This document shows positions 1 through 8,869 of a stretch of 64,000 nt of DNA, in pieces. Position 1 is the stretch's first letter. The number at the start of each line of letters is the position of its first letter. The notes under the pieces were generated by a model. That model saw only the letters and a list, made by a program, of their open reading frames with translations, ran no database searches and was not told where the DNA came from. This DNA is from Lutibacter sp. A80. Lineage in GTDB: Bacteria > Bacteroidota > Bacteroidia > Flavobacteriales > Flavobacteriaceae. Where the stretch lies: assembly GCF_022429645.1 (NCBI RefSeq), contig NZ_CP092480.1:2338501-2402500 (forward strand), written 5' to 3'. The translations under genes and the position numbers were made by a program.

Positions 1-2
1 TA

Positions 3-950
3 AATGAAATTGAAAATACCACTTTCACTTCAGAAATTTTAAAATCTAAGCAATTAAAAATTCAAACTGAAACAAAAAAAGCATCTGACATTTTTAAAGA
101 ATACTCAAAATTATTAGATGCCTTAGACCAACGAAATAATGTTATTATTGCAGTACTTGGAAATGGGTTTTTCCTAAGAGATTTACATCAAGTTTATAAA
201 ATTGAAAAGTGGATTGAAACTTATAAAGATAAAGTAGAACAATGGTTTGATGTAATTGCTTTTTTCGATGCTCAAAACTCATTAGCAAACTTTGCTTTTA
301 ACCATCCAAATTATGTATTTCCTGAAATTAAAAATAACGGTGAAGTTATAAAAGCAATAAATTTAGGACATACTTTATTAAAAGAAAAACAACGAGTTGA
401 CAATAATTTCACCATTAAAAATCAACAATTTTTTATAATAACAGGTGCAAATATGGCTGGGAAAAGTACGTTTCTAAGAACCGTTTCCTTATCTATTGTT
501 ATGGCAAATGTTGGTTTACCTGTTTGTGCTCAACTTTTTGAATACAGCCCAATAAAACTAATAACCAGTATGCGTACATCAGATTCTTTAGTTGAAGATG
601 AATCGTATTTCTTTTCAGAATTAAAACGTTTAAAATTTATTGTTGATGAAATTAAAAACGATGATTATTTTATAATTTTAGATGAAATTTTAAAAGGAAC
701 AAATAGCACAGATAAAGCTATTGGATCTAAAAAGTTTGTTGAAAAATTAGTAGCTTCAAATTCAACAGGAATTATTGCAACGCACGATTTAAGTTTGTGC
801 GAAATTGAAAAAGAATTAACCGAAGTTAAAAACTACTATTTTGATGCCGAAATTATTAATGACGAATTAAACTTTGATTACCAATTAAAAAATGGTATTT
901 GCAAAAATATGAATGCCTCATTTTTATTAAAAAAAATGAAGATAGTTTAA
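3..950 (+). CDS. MutS-family ATPase, C-terminal part (5' end outside window)
   Basis: The reading frame is open from the window edge, so only the last 315 or so residues are visible. The C-terminal ATPase domain of a MutS-type protein is clear: a Walker A motif TGANMAGKST at bases 441-470 and a Walker B/D-loop region with FIILDEILKGTNS, then a THD switch. The preceding helical region (bases 3-420) looks like the MutS core/lever domain. The Walker A reads TGAN-MAGKST rather than the TGPNMGGKST of mismatch-repair MutS, and DEILKGTNS replaces DEIGRGTST. This suits the shorter MutS-like branch found in Bacteroidota rather than canonical MutS1. A role in DNA mismatch or branched-DNA processing is inferred from the family only. 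Confidence 0.9.
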   Translation, partial: NEIENTTFTSEILKSKQLKIQTETKKASDIFKEYSKLLDALDQRNNVIIAVLGNGFFLRDLHQVYKIEKWIETYKDKVEQWFDVIAFFDAQNSLANFAFNHPNYVFPEIKNNGEVIKAINLGHTLLKEKQRVDNNFTIKNQQFFIITGANMAGKSTFLRTVSLSIVMANVGLPVCAQLFEYSPIKLITSMRTSDSLVEDESYFFSELKRLKFIVDEIKNDDYFIILDEILKGTNSTDKAIGSKKFVEKLVASNSTGIIATHDLSLCEIEKELTEVKNYYFDAEIINDELNFDYQLKNGICKNMNASFLLKKMKIV

Positions 951-1080
951 TTTTTTAGGATGTAAGTTTACCCAAACTTCGTACTCTTCAAAGTGTTTTT
1001 TTTCAAAATTGGTATGGTTTCTTTTAAAGAATCGACAATAAATTCATAAGCATCAAAAGACACTTTTTTACATTTATTTT
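951..1080 (-). pseudogene. possible short frameshifted coding remnant
   Basis: On the minus strand, a GTG at about 1063 opens a short peptide beginning MSFDAYEFIVDSLKETIPIL that soon stops. A different frame just after an A8 run (about 995-1002) continues as HFEEYEVWVNLHPKK. Joined by a single-base change in the homopolymer, the two give about 45 residues with a plausible amphipathic, coding-like composition. No family was recognised. It could be a decayed gene tail, a sequencing indel in a real small gene, or chance. It lies between convergent genes. Confidence 0.2.
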
Positions 1081-1114
1081 TAATTTTCTATTTCATTAAT
1101 CGAGATAAAAAAAA

Positions 1115-3577
1115 CTAAAACGACAACCCGAAAACAATTCCGTTTTGTGAAACACCGTTGTAATTAGATTTTACATAATCTAAACGTAAAAAGCGAAGTT
1201 TTCCAATTCCAATATTACCCAACCCAACTGAAAGTTCAGAATATGGTTTTTTATCTTTTCTAATCAACGATTTTGCGCCTAAAACTAACTCAAACCCTAA
1301 TTTATTTATTAGTGGAAGTTTATTTAATAAATACCCTTTAAAATTATGTTCTGCATGAAATTCTACATACGATTGATTAGTGCTAAAATTATAGTAAGGC
1401 ATTAAATTAAACGCATTTGTATAATCGTAATTCATATTAACATGTGTTTGATTTCCATTAAAATGCTTGTAATCTACAAAAGCAATATCATCGGCTTCAA
1501 AAAAAGTTCCTGCCTTTACATTATAACTGAAAGCTCCCTTATTATCTATATCAAAAGCTTGTTGGATTCGCATACCTACTTCACCAAAATTATAAGCTTC
1601 TTTACTTGAAGCAAAGTTTTGATTGTACATTAATGTTAATGAAGGGTAATCTGAATTATACTTATTAATTTTTCTGTTCGGGTACGAAATATATTTTTGT
1701 CCAAATCTAATTATTGCAGCAGTTGAAAATTGATACACATTATGTGCTTCAAAAGAAGGAATTCCATTGTTATTTTCGTTTAAAGGATCGTTAGATGTAT
1801 ATGTTTTTTGTTTATCATTTAACAACACATAATCTGTTGTATTAACTAAAGGAGATCGTTTTTCGTAACTTAATGTACTTTGCATTCTAACGCCATTTGA
1901 TAACTCATCAGAAAAAAGAATTTTAGCATACGTTTTATCGTAATATTTAGCGTAATTCTCTTCAAAAAACAGGGTACTTACAGAATTTATAAGACCTGAA
2001 ATAGGTTCGTTTTGATTAAATTGAGTCACTTTCTTTCCACCTGAAACCTGTAAATAAGGCTTAGAAATACTGTTAAATAAATAGCTTAAACTTGCCGTTG
2101 CTCGTAGTTTTTTATCTGACAGCCCATAATTAACATTGGTTTTAACTGATAAACTCGAACCAGCGTCTTTATCACTTGTATAATATGATATATCCATTGA
2201 AGGATTCCAGCCTTGTACGGTATTAAAACTGGTTCCTAGTAAGACAGAGGAAAAATCTAAATACTGATTCTTATATGTGTTTTTATATGAATACCCCATC
2301 AAAATATCAGAAATTTTAAATTTATTATCTTTTTTATCTATAGAATCTAAATAGGATTTAGATTTTTTTAGCACTTGAATACTATCTTTTATTTTATAGT
2401 CTGTTACTTCTTCTTTCGTTAAAATAATAGGCCTTACAGTTTCCCAATACAGCGAATCTTTTTTATTAGAATTTTCAACAAAAGAAAGAATTTCGTTATT
2501 AAATTCGTTTTCCTTAAACTGTGGGTTAAAATTATAATTGCTGTATGCTGTACTAATTTGTCCGTCAACATTAATACCTAACATTCCAAATTTAAAGTAA
2601 ATTTGCTGCGAAATTAACGGCCAATAATTTTTATTTTTAGCATACGAATAACTGTGTTTTAAATTTAATTCTTCAATCATAGGTTGTCCCATTTGCGCAC
2701 CTGTAATAGTTAAATTAACTCCATAAATTGCCCAATCATCCTCAACAATATATATAATTCCAGAAAATGCATTATCTGTTTTTTTCTTTGGAGTTACTTC
2801 TATTTTATTAATTAAATGTGTTCCTTCATAAAAAGTTCCAATTAGTTTATACGTGTAATAATTAAGAGCGTATGATGCTATTGGAGAAATTACTTTACTT
2901 TCTAAATCAATGGTGTTTTTATAAAAATTAAAGTTAACTTCTGAAGCTTGATTAAAACTAAAACCACTATTATTTCCACTAACTTTTGAGGCTAAAATCT
3001 TTTCTTTAAACAAATTAGGCTGTTTAAATGAAATTTTTGAAACTGTTTCAGATAAATAAACCACGCCACTTCTAGTTGAATCTAAACCACCACCTAAATC
3101 ACCAACTTTTTGTCCAAATATTTTGTCTGGAGCATTTTTAATTCTAAAAATTCCTTTTGAATAAAAATCGCTTGTGTAAGCGGTTATTTTATTTAAATAG
3201 CGTTTTCTATTTTCAATGGTATTTTTAATAATTCTAATGGCTGGATTTTCTTTTGAACTAATTGTAACTTCATTTAACTGAATGCTTTCTTCATTTAAAA
3301 TAACATCTAATTGAAAAGGTAAAGTATTAATTTCAATTTCTTTTTTTAATGTAACATACCCTAAATATTGAAAAACAACCGTGTAATTTCCTTTATCTAA
3401 AACTGGAAGCTCGTACAAGCCTTGTTCGTTACTAGAAGTTCCCGTACTGGTATTTTCTATATAAACACTTACAAAAGGAAGTGTTTCATTTTTTGAATTT
3501 TTAATGGTTCCTTTAACTTGTGCTGAAAGTTGTATTGAAATAAATATAAAGAAAAAAAGAGTAGTTATTTTTACCAT
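1115..3577 (-). CDS. DUF5686 / carboxypeptidase-like regulatory domain outer-membrane protein
   Basis: The 820-residue product starts with a signal peptide (hydrophobic stretch, residues 5-18, ending ...SAQ). A CarboxypepD_reg-like beta-sandwich follows at about residues 20-100 (GTIKNSKNETLPFVSVYIENTSTG is split over the domain start). The rest is a long DUF5686 region whose C-terminal half alternates aromatic beta strands, as in an outer-membrane barrel, and ends in a Phe (LSF). Related proteins are widespread in Flavobacteriia and resemble the plug-like region of TonB-dependent receptors, but no substrate is known. It is monocistronic as far as can be seen, convergent with the MutS-like gene and divergent from the small membrane protein at 3751. 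Confidence 0.85.
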   Translation of the reverse strand: MVKITTLFFFIFISIQLSAQVKGTIKNSKNETLPFVSVYIENTSTGTSSNEQGLYELPVLDKGNYTVVFQYLGYVTLKKEIEINTLPFQLDVILNEESIQLNEVTISSKENPAIRIIKNTIENRKRYLNKITAYTSDFYSKGIFRIKNAPDKIFGQKVGDLGGGLDSTRSGVVYLSETVSKISFKQPNLFKEKILASKVSGNNSGFSFNQASEVNFNFYKNTIDLESKVISPIASYALNYYTYKLIGTFYEGTHLINKIEVTPKKKTDNAFSGIIYIVEDDWAIYGVNLTITGAQMGQPMIEELNLKHSYSYAKNKNYWPLISQQIYFKFGMLGINVDGQISTAYSNYNFNPQFKENEFNNEILSFVENSNKKDSLYWETVRPIILTKEEVTDYKIKDSIQVLKKSKSYLDSIDKKDNKFKISDILMGYSYKNTYKNQYLDFSSVLLGTSFNTVQGWNPSMDISYYTSDKDAGSSLSVKTNVNYGLSDKKLRATASLSYLFNSISKPYLQVSGGKKVTQFNQNEPISGLINSVSTLFFEENYAKYYDKTYAKILFSDELSNGVRMQSTLSYEKRSPLVNTTDYVLLNDKQKTYTSNDPLNENNNGIPSFEAHNVYQFSTAAIIRFGQKYISYPNRKINKYNSDYPSLTLMYNQNFASSKEAYNFGEVGMRIQQAFDIDNKGAFSYNVKAGTFFEADDIAFVDYKHFNGNQTHVNMNYDYTNAFNLMPYYNFSTNQSYVEFHAEHNFKGYLLNKLPLINKLGFELVLGAKSLIRKDKKPYSELSVGLGNIGIGKLRFLRLDYVKSNYNGVSQNGIVFGLSF

Positions 3578-3750
3578 AGTGTTGATTTATAATTCAAACT
3601 TAGAGCTTTGTATTTATAGCATTTAATAAAGGTTTGTTAAATAAACCCTTACAATATGTTAAATAGTTATTTTAGTTTTTTTTAACAAAAAAGAGACCTC
3701 TATTTTTAATACTAAAGTGTATTTTCGCAGTTACTACTATTTAAAAAATT

Positions 3751-4026
3751 ATGAAACAAATATTTAGAATTGTAAGTATTTTAGAGGGTGTATCTTATTT
3801 ACTATTACTTTTTATTGCAACACCGATAAAATACATTTTAGAAAACGAAACATTTGTTAAAATGCTTGGTATGCCACACGGACTTTTATTTATTATATAT
3901 ATTGTATTGGCAATTATGATGAAATATGAATTAAAGTGGAATTCTAAAACTTTTATTACTGTTTTAGCTGCATCAATAATTCCCTTTGGAACATTTTATA
4001 TTGATAAAAAATATTTAAGAGATTAA
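3751..4026 (+). CDS. DUF3817 small integral membrane protein
   Basis: This 91-residue protein is dominated by three hydrophobic segments (about residues 8-26, 44-57 and 67-83), with charged loops between them and a short basic tail. It matches my memory of the DUF3817 family, typified by the opening FRIVSILEGVSYLLLL and the MPHGLLFIIYI segment. No activity is established. The ATG lies shortly downstream of a TATTTTCG box at about 3720, a near match to the Bacteroidota -7 element. It converges on the DUF3078 gene with only 27 bp between stop codons. Confidence 0.8.
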   Translation: MKQIFRIVSILEGVSYLLLLFIATPIKYILENETFVKMLGMPHGLLFIIYIVLAIMMKYELKWNSKTFITVLAASIIPFGTFYIDKKYLRD

Positions 4027-4053
4027 AACTCCCCAAAAGGTGCTTTCTATGTA

Positions 4054-4932
4054 TTAAAAACCATAATTAAAGCTAAGTCCAAAAACTTCTCTTATTTGAA
4101 AACCTTCAAAAGCATTATCGTCATAAATAGTTTGAAAAATTAGATTTGTTGTAAAATATCCATTAATTTTCATTACTAAATTCATTGTATAATCAATATC
4201 AATATTTTCAGGATTTTCTAAATAGTTGGCATATAAATTAAGTAAGTTTTCAATGGTCATATTTTCCATTAAATTAATTTTTAATCTACCAGAAGCATTA
4301 AACCCTAACTCTAAACGCGTACTTTCACCCTCTTCAACACCATAATAGGCTTCATTTGGTAATGTTAATTCTTTTTCAACTAGTACTAATTTAGTTGTTG
4401 CAGGAGCAATATTAAATTTAAAGTTTTTATTTTTTTCCCATAACATACCTGGTCCAATTAAAAATGTAGCAGGTGAAAAAAAGTTAGTATATTTAGTTCT
4501 AATTTCTTTTCCATTTTCATCTTTACTATACTTAAACCCTTTGGTAAATTGTGTTTGAAAATTAAATAAAATTGAATAATACCAATAAGCATCAGCGTTG
4601 ATACCTAGTAATGAATTAAATTCAAACTTATCGTCTGTTTTTTTAGTGAACTCTGTATTTTTACTTTTTGTTAAGCCATAAGAAGTGATAACATTATTTT
4701 TCCAAGAATATTTACCTTTAACGTAATCAAAATTATAATTTATACTTACATTCCCAGCCAAAGTGTTTTCACCACTAGCTACCCAATCAGAAAAAGCAGA
4801 TTGGTTAAACATAAAAGAAATTTTTCCTTTTTTACTCCAACTTGGATCAATTGTTACGGAATCTTTTTCGTGAGAAAATAAAAAGGAGATATTAAATATT
4901 AATACTAAGGTTAGTAAAGGGGCTTTTTTCAT
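4054..4932 (-). CDS. DUF3078 domain-containing outer-membrane protein
   Basis: The 292-residue product has a signal peptide (residues 1-20, MKKAPLLTLVLIFNISFLFS). It then shows repeated amphipathic beta strands with alternating aromatic residues (SWSKKGKISFMFNQSAFSDW, YNFDYVKGKYSWKNN) and ends in ...FNYGF, the C-terminal aromatic expected of a barrel. The pattern is that of DUF3078, a common Bacteroidota outer-membrane family of unknown role. It is a single transcription unit with its own 275-bp upstream region. Confidence 0.85.
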   Translation of the reverse strand: MKKAPLLTLVLIFNISFLFSHEKDSVTIDPSWSKKGKISFMFNQSAFSDWVASGENTLAGNVSINYNFDYVKGKYSWKNNVITSYGLTKSKNTEFTKKTDDKFEFNSLLGINADAYWYYSILFNFQTQFTKGFKYSKDENGKEIRTKYTNFFSPATFLIGPGMLWEKNKNFKFNIAPATTKLVLVEKELTLPNEAYYGVEEGESTRLELGFNASGRLKINLMENMTIENLLNLYANYLENPENIDIDYTMNLVMKINGYFTTNLIFQTIYDDNAFEGFQIREVFGLSFNYGF

Positions 4933-5207
4933 AAAATTCTAATTGAAAAATATAACTATAAGCAAACAAAAATAAAGAGAATACTCTATATAAAAAAATT
5001 TACAAATATTATATTTAAAGTTAAATAATTAAAACACAGCAAAAAGCATACCTTTTAGATTCAAAAATAAATAATTAACAATTTAATAAAGTATACTTAA
5101 AACATCTAAGTAAGTGTATTAAACTGAGTTGAATATTTTCAACACTTAATTACCATTTAATTTAAAAAGTTACTGTTTGTCAAATTTTTGTTTTAAAATG
5201 TTTTTAA
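4933..5207. other. intergenic region, mostly AT-rich
   Basis: This is a 275-bp gap between the start of the DUF3078 gene and the stop of the CNNM/CBS gene, both on the minus strand. It should hold the DUF3078 promoter: the minus strand has a TATATTTT-like box just upstream of the start, only a near match to TAnnTTTG. No coding sequence or convincing hairpin terminator was seen in the rest. Confidence 0.4.
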
Positions 5208-6305
5208 TTATTTTAGTTCTTCATTTTTATTTGGGTCTATTAAGCCAAACTTTTTAGCTCTAGCTTCCCAACTTTTTCTGGCTAATAATTGTAAATCTGC
5301 AACGGTATCACGTTCATCCATAATTTCTAAACCAAGCAATGTTTCAATAACATCTTCCATTGTTACAATTCCGCTTGTGGTTCCATATTCATCAACCACC
5401 AAAGCAATATGTTCTTTATCTGCAATAAACTTTTCAAATAAATCTGGTATTGGAATTGATCTATTTGTAATTATTAATTCTCTTTTTATTTCAGATAATT
5501 TTTTAGCTCCATTTCCTTTAATAATTTCTTCCATAACATCATCTTTTAAAATAAAACCGGTTATATTATCTGAATTATCTTTAAAAATTGGAATTCTAGA
5601 AAACCTTAGCTTTGGATGTTTATCAAAAAAATCTTGTATTGTAATATCTTCAGAAGCTCTTGTCATTACTGTTCTAGGAGTCATTACATCTTTTACTTGT
5701 ACTAATTTAAAAGTAAGTAAATTTTTGATAATAGCACTTTCACTTTCTTCAAAAACACCATCTTCTTGTGCAATATCTGTCATTGTATGAAAGTCTTCTC
5801 TACTTAAAATAGAACCTCCATGTCCGCCACGGCCGCCAATTAATTTTGTAGTTAATTGAAGTATCCATAAAACACCTGTATATTTTAAAAAAAATATAAA
5901 AGGAACCAAGGTGTTTGCAGTAAAACCAGCTAAATGACTCCAATATTTAGCTCCTATGGTTTTTGGTATTATTTCTGAAAAAATCAATATTAAAACCGTC
6001 ATTATTGCAGAAATAATTCCAACAGCATTTATACCAAATATATTTATTTCTAAATCTAAGGATTCTGCTTGTACCCCAACCAAAATTGCTCCAACTGTAT
6101 GCGCAATAGTATTTACAGTTAAAATTGCTATTAAGGGTTTATCAACATCTTGTTTTAATTGCTCTAGTTTAGCTGCATAAGATTTTCCTTCTTGTTTTTT
6201 TATGGTTATAAAGGTTGGAGATATACTCAATAATACTGCTTCTAGTATAGAGCATAAAAAAGAAAATATGAGTGAAACTGCAGCGTAAAATAAAAGTAAC
6301 GTCAT
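5208..6305 (-). CDS. CNNM/CorC-type membrane protein with CBS pair (hemolysin family)
   Basis: The 365-residue protein begins with a DUF21/CNNM membrane domain: four hydrophobic segments between residues 1 and about 150, including AVLLSISPTFI and TVNTIAHTVGAILVG. Two CBS domains follow (about residues 205-325), with the family signatures VMTPRTVMTRASED and LVVDEYGTTSGIVTMEDVIETLLG. The family is linked to Mg/Co efflux and divalent metal homeostasis; direct toxin activity is not implied by the hemolysin name. The protein stops about 40 residues after the second CBS domain, so the C-terminal CorC_HlyC domain found in many relatives is absent. Confidence 0.9.
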   Translation of the reverse strand: MTLLLFYAAVSLIFSFLCSILEAVLLSISPTFITIKKQEGKSYAAKLEQLKQDVDKPLIAILTVNTIAHTVGAILVGVQAESLDLEINIFGINAVGIISAIMTVLILIFSEIIPKTIGAKYWSHLAGFTANTLVPFIFFLKYTGVLWILQLTTKLIGGRGGHGGSILSREDFHTMTDIAQEDGVFEESESAIIKNLLTFKLVQVKDVMTPRTVMTRASEDITIQDFFDKHPKLRFSRIPIFKDNSDNITGFILKDDVMEEIIKGNGAKKLSEIKRELIITNRSIPIPDLFEKFIADKEHIALVVDEYGTTSGIVTMEDVIETLLGLEIMDERDTVADLQLLARKSWEARAKKFGLIDPNKNEELK

Positions 6306-6397
6306 TTAGTTATATAGTTTAATGGCTAAATTTAAGTAATATAATGGCAACTTTAAAAATATTAAAAAGAATATCTTTAATTAAAACAAATCTAAAG

Positions 6398-6913
6398 TTA
6401 AATATTATTTCTCTTTTTGTAAAGAGCTACTGTAGAACATGCTTCACCAAACATAATAGTTTTGGCTATAGGTTGTAATTTTTCAATCAACTGAACATAA
6501 GCAGTTTCTGGAATTGGTTTATTAGAACAACCTTTTATAATAACCGGCACATTTTTATATACTTCAGCATTTAAATTTGCTACTATTTCTTGAAAAATTA
6601 AAGTTTCTAATTGTTGCAAATTTCCAACTATAGTTTTTTTTGCAAACGGACTTGTATAAGTTGTAATTAACATATAAGCCCAAGATGGAATTATGGCATC
6701 TGCCGAACAAGTAAGGGCTACATAATGATTTTTATATTGACTCCAATCATGATTTTTTAAATATTCACGAAATTCTTTTTCCTTTAAAATAAGTTCGTGA
6801 AACAGCCACTGTTTTATATCAATAACAGTTCTCGGTCCTTTAGGATAAAAATCTTCAAGGTCCAAGGTTTTTAATTTACTGTTAGCAACTCTATTTACAA
6901 TTTCATCTGCCAT
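6398..6913 (-). CDS. DUF2480 family protein
   Basis: The 171-residue soluble protein matches the DUF2480 family of Bacteroidota (IDIKQWLFHELILKEKEFRE near residue 35, ALTCSADAIIPSWAYML near residue 66). It contains conserved cysteines (CSAD, KGCSN, EACS). Its ATG overlaps the stop codon of the upstream DUF59 gene by one base, so the two are almost certainly translationally coupled. The position directly behind sufE and the DUF59 gene suggests a part in Fe-S cluster assembly or transfer; that is inference from context. Confidence 0.85.
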   Translation of the reverse strand: MADEIVNRVANSKLKTLDLEDFYPKGPRTVIDIKQWLFHELILKEKEFREYLKNHDWSQYKNHYVALTCSADAIIPSWAYMLITTYTSPFAKKTIVGNLQQLETLIFQEIVANLNAEVYKNVPVIIKGCSNKPIPETAYVQLIEKLQPIAKTIMFGEACSTVALYKKRNNI

Positions 6914-7233
6914 TATAAAAAGCCAAGTTCTAATTTAGCTTCTTCACTCATCATCTCTTGAGTCCACATTGGATCAAAAGTAATTTCAACCTCAGCATTT
7001 TTCACCTCTTCAATGGCTTTTACTTTTTCTTCAATTTCTACAGGCAAGGTTTCTGCCACTGGGCAGTTAGGTGAAGTAAGTGTCATTAATATCTTAACAT
7101 CGTTGTTTTCGCTTACAAAAACATCGTAAATTAAACCTAGTTCAAATATATCTACTGGAATTTCTGGATCGTAAATGGTTTTTAAAACCGTTACAATTTT
7201 ATCTCCTAATTCTTCTACTCTATTACTATTCAT
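6913..7233 (-). CDS. DUF59/MIP18-type Fe-S assembly protein
   Basis: This product of about 106 residues has the DUF59 (MIP18) core YDPEIPVDIFELGLIY, with the conserved Asp-Pro-Glu, then LTSPNCPVAETLP, where the Cys is the proposed cluster or metal ligand. Family members (SufT, PaaD, CIA2-like) help mature Fe-S proteins. I chose the ATG at 7233 over the GTG four codons upstream (7245) because the conserved region starts soon after and ATG is by far the commoner start here. It lies between sufE (51 bp upstream) and the DUF2480 gene (1-base overlap), so it is probably the middle gene of a three-gene Fe-S unit. Confidence 0.9.
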   Translation of the reverse strand: MNSNRVEELGDKIVTVLKTIYDPEIPVDIFELGLIYDVFVSENNDVKILMTLTSPNCPVAETLPVEIEEKVKAIEEVKNAEVEITFDPMWTQEMMSEEAKLELGFL

Positions 7234-7284
7234 ACTTAAAGTCACTCTTTATATTCATTCTAAATAAGGACAAAGATACACTAA

Positions 7285-7707
7285 TTAACTTAATTTAGAC
7301 TGAAAAGCCAATGCGTATAATTTAATTTGCTTTATCATGGAAACCAATCCGTTTGCTCTATTTGGTGAAAGATGTTCTTTTAAACCAATTTCATCTATAA
7401 AAAATAAATCTGCTTCTAAAATATCTGCCGGTGTTTGATTGTTAAAAACACGTAATAAAAGAGCAACAATCCCTTTTGTTAAAATAGCATCACTATCTGC
7501 TGTAAAGTTAATTATTTGCTCATCTATTTCAGAATGTAACCAAACTTTAGATTGGCAACCTACTATTAAATTTTCATCTTTTTTATAGGTTTCAGCTATT
7601 ATAGGCAAGGATTTACCAAGTTCTATAATATATTCATAACGTTCCATCCAATCTTCAAACATTGAAAACTCATCTATAATTTCTTCTTGTATTTCTTTGA
7701 TAGTCAT
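7285..7707 (-). CDS. sufE: SufE-like cysteine desulfuration protein
   Basis: The 140-residue protein matches SufE throughout. It has an N-terminal helix with EEIIDEFSMFEDWMERYEYIIELG, the active-site loop VGCQSKVWLH (Cys at about residue 51, which accepts persulfide sulfur from the SufS desulfurase), and the C-terminal helix containing LSPNRANGLVSMI. It is the first gene of the sufE - DUF59 - DUF2480 group. A perfect 7-1-7 inverted repeat lies 20 bp upstream of the start (7727-7741) and may be an operator. The rest of the Suf system is not in this window. Confidence 0.92.
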   Translation of the reverse strand: MTIKEIQEEIIDEFSMFEDWMERYEYIIELGKSLPIIAETYKKDENLIVGCQSKVWLHSEIDEQIINFTADSDAILTKGIVALLLRVFNNQTPADILEADLFFIDEIGLKEHLSPNRANGLVSMIKQIKLYALAFQSKLS

Positions 7708-7726
7708 TTTTTAAACTTATTTTTGC

Positions 7727-7741
7727 ACAATCTTAGATTGT
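7727..7741. promoter_or_regulatory. inverted repeat upstream of sufE, possible operator
   Basis: The sequence acaatct-t-agattgt is a perfect 7-1-7 inverted repeat, 20 bp before the sufE start. On the minus strand it contains TAAGATTG, one base off the TAnnTTTG -7 box, so a bound protein could block transcription. On the plus strand a TATTTTTG box (7718-7725) abuts it and could serve the divergent kinase gene. The regulator is unknown, and in AT-rich sequence a 7-bp arm could arise by chance. Confidence 0.35.
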
Positions 7742-7873
7742 ATCATTTAAAGAATTGCAAAATTAAGGTAAAAATTTTAGAATGTTGTTCTTGTAAACAC
7801 AGGAATCTCATTTTAAAAAAAATTATAAACTATTGATAAATTCCTATTTATATTGGAATTAAAAAAAGATAAC

Positions 7874-8800
7874 ATGAGTAAATTATTAATTGTTGGTACG
7901 GTTGCTTTTGATGCTATTGAAACACCGTTTGGTAAAACTGATAAAATTCTAGGTGGTGCTGCAACCTATATTTCACTTTCAGCATCTCAGTTTGGAGTAA
8001 ATTCAGGAATTGTATCTGTTGTTGGTGGTGATTTTCCAACAGCATATTTAAAAAAATTAAACAATAAAAATATCGATACCAATGGTATAGAAATTGTAAA
8101 AGATGGTAAAACATTTTTTTGGAAAGGTAAATATCATAACGATTTAAATACAAGAGATACCTTAATTACAGATTTAAATGTACTAGCTGATTTTAATCCT
8201 ATTGTACCTGAAAACTTTTTAGATACCGATTTTTTAATGTTAGGAAACCTACACCCTTCAGTTCAAATGGGAGTTATTAAACAACTAACTGTTAAACCAA
8301 AATTAATCGCATTAGATACTATGAATTTTTGGATGGATAACGCCCTTCCAGAATTAATGGAAGTAATTGCTGAAATTGATGTAATTACAATTAATGATGA
8401 AGAAGCACGACAATTATCTGGTGAATATTCTTTAGTTAAAGCAGCTAAAAAAATCCAAGAAATGGGACCAAAATATGTAATCATTAAAAAAGGTGAACAC
8501 GGTGCGTTACTATTTAATGATGACAATGTATTTTTTGCTCCTGCGCTACCTTTAGAAGAAGTTTTTGACCCAACAGGTGCAGGTGATACTTTTGCAGGTG
8601 GATTTATTGGCCATATAGCACATACAGGAGATATTTCTTTTGAAAATATGAAAAGAGCTGTTATTGCAGGATCTAATGTGGCATCTTTTTGTGTTGAAAA
8701 ATTTGGTACTGAACGTATGGAAAATTTAACATTTCCAGAAATTCAAGAACGCTTATTACAATTTAAATTATTAACGCAGTTCGATATCGAATTGGGTTAA
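7874..8800 (+). CDS. PfkB-family carbohydrate kinase
   Basis: The roughly 308-residue protein belongs to the ribokinase/PfkB family. It has an N-terminal GTVAFDAIETPFG segment with GGAATYISLSASQFG, and the C-terminal signature DPTGAGDTFAGGFIGH, whose GAGD supplies the catalytic Asp. The substrate (sugar or nucleoside) cannot be told from the sequence. The frame is open back to a TTG at 7853, but the ATG at 7874 is preferred because MSKLLIVGTVAFD is the expected family start. A strong hairpin terminator (8811-8837) separates it from purF. Confidence 0.9.
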   Translation: MSKLLIVGTVAFDAIETPFGKTDKILGGAATYISLSASQFGVNSGIVSVVGGDFPTAYLKKLNNKNIDTNGIEIVKDGKTFFWKGKYHNDLNTRDTLITDLNVLADFNPIVPENFLDTDFLMLGNLHPSVQMGVIKQLTVKPKLIALDTMNFWMDNALPELMEVIAEIDVITINDEEARQLSGEYSLVKAAKKIQEMGPKYVIIKKGEHGALLFNDDNVFFAPALPLEEVFDPTGAGDTFAGGFIGHIAHTGDISFENMKRAVIAGSNVASFCVEKFGTERMENLTFPEIQERLLQFKLLTQFDIELG

Positions 8801-8810
8801 CTAGAGTTTA

Positions 8811-8837
8811 AAATTCTGCATCCGTGCAGAATTTTTT
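8811..8837 (+). terminator. intrinsic terminator after the PfkB kinase gene
   Basis: A hairpin AAATTCTGCA-TCCG-TGCAGAATTT followed by a T run starts 11 bp after the stop codon. The stem is perfect and the loop is a stable tetraloop type. Confidence 0.85.
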
Positions 8838-8869
8838 GTTTAAACATATTACTATCTAAAACTAAAAAA

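Noticed and set aside
5377..6180. Plus-strand open frames inside the CNNM/CBS gene
   Set aside because: They are shadow frames of a well-supported minus-strand gene, with no recognisable protein features.
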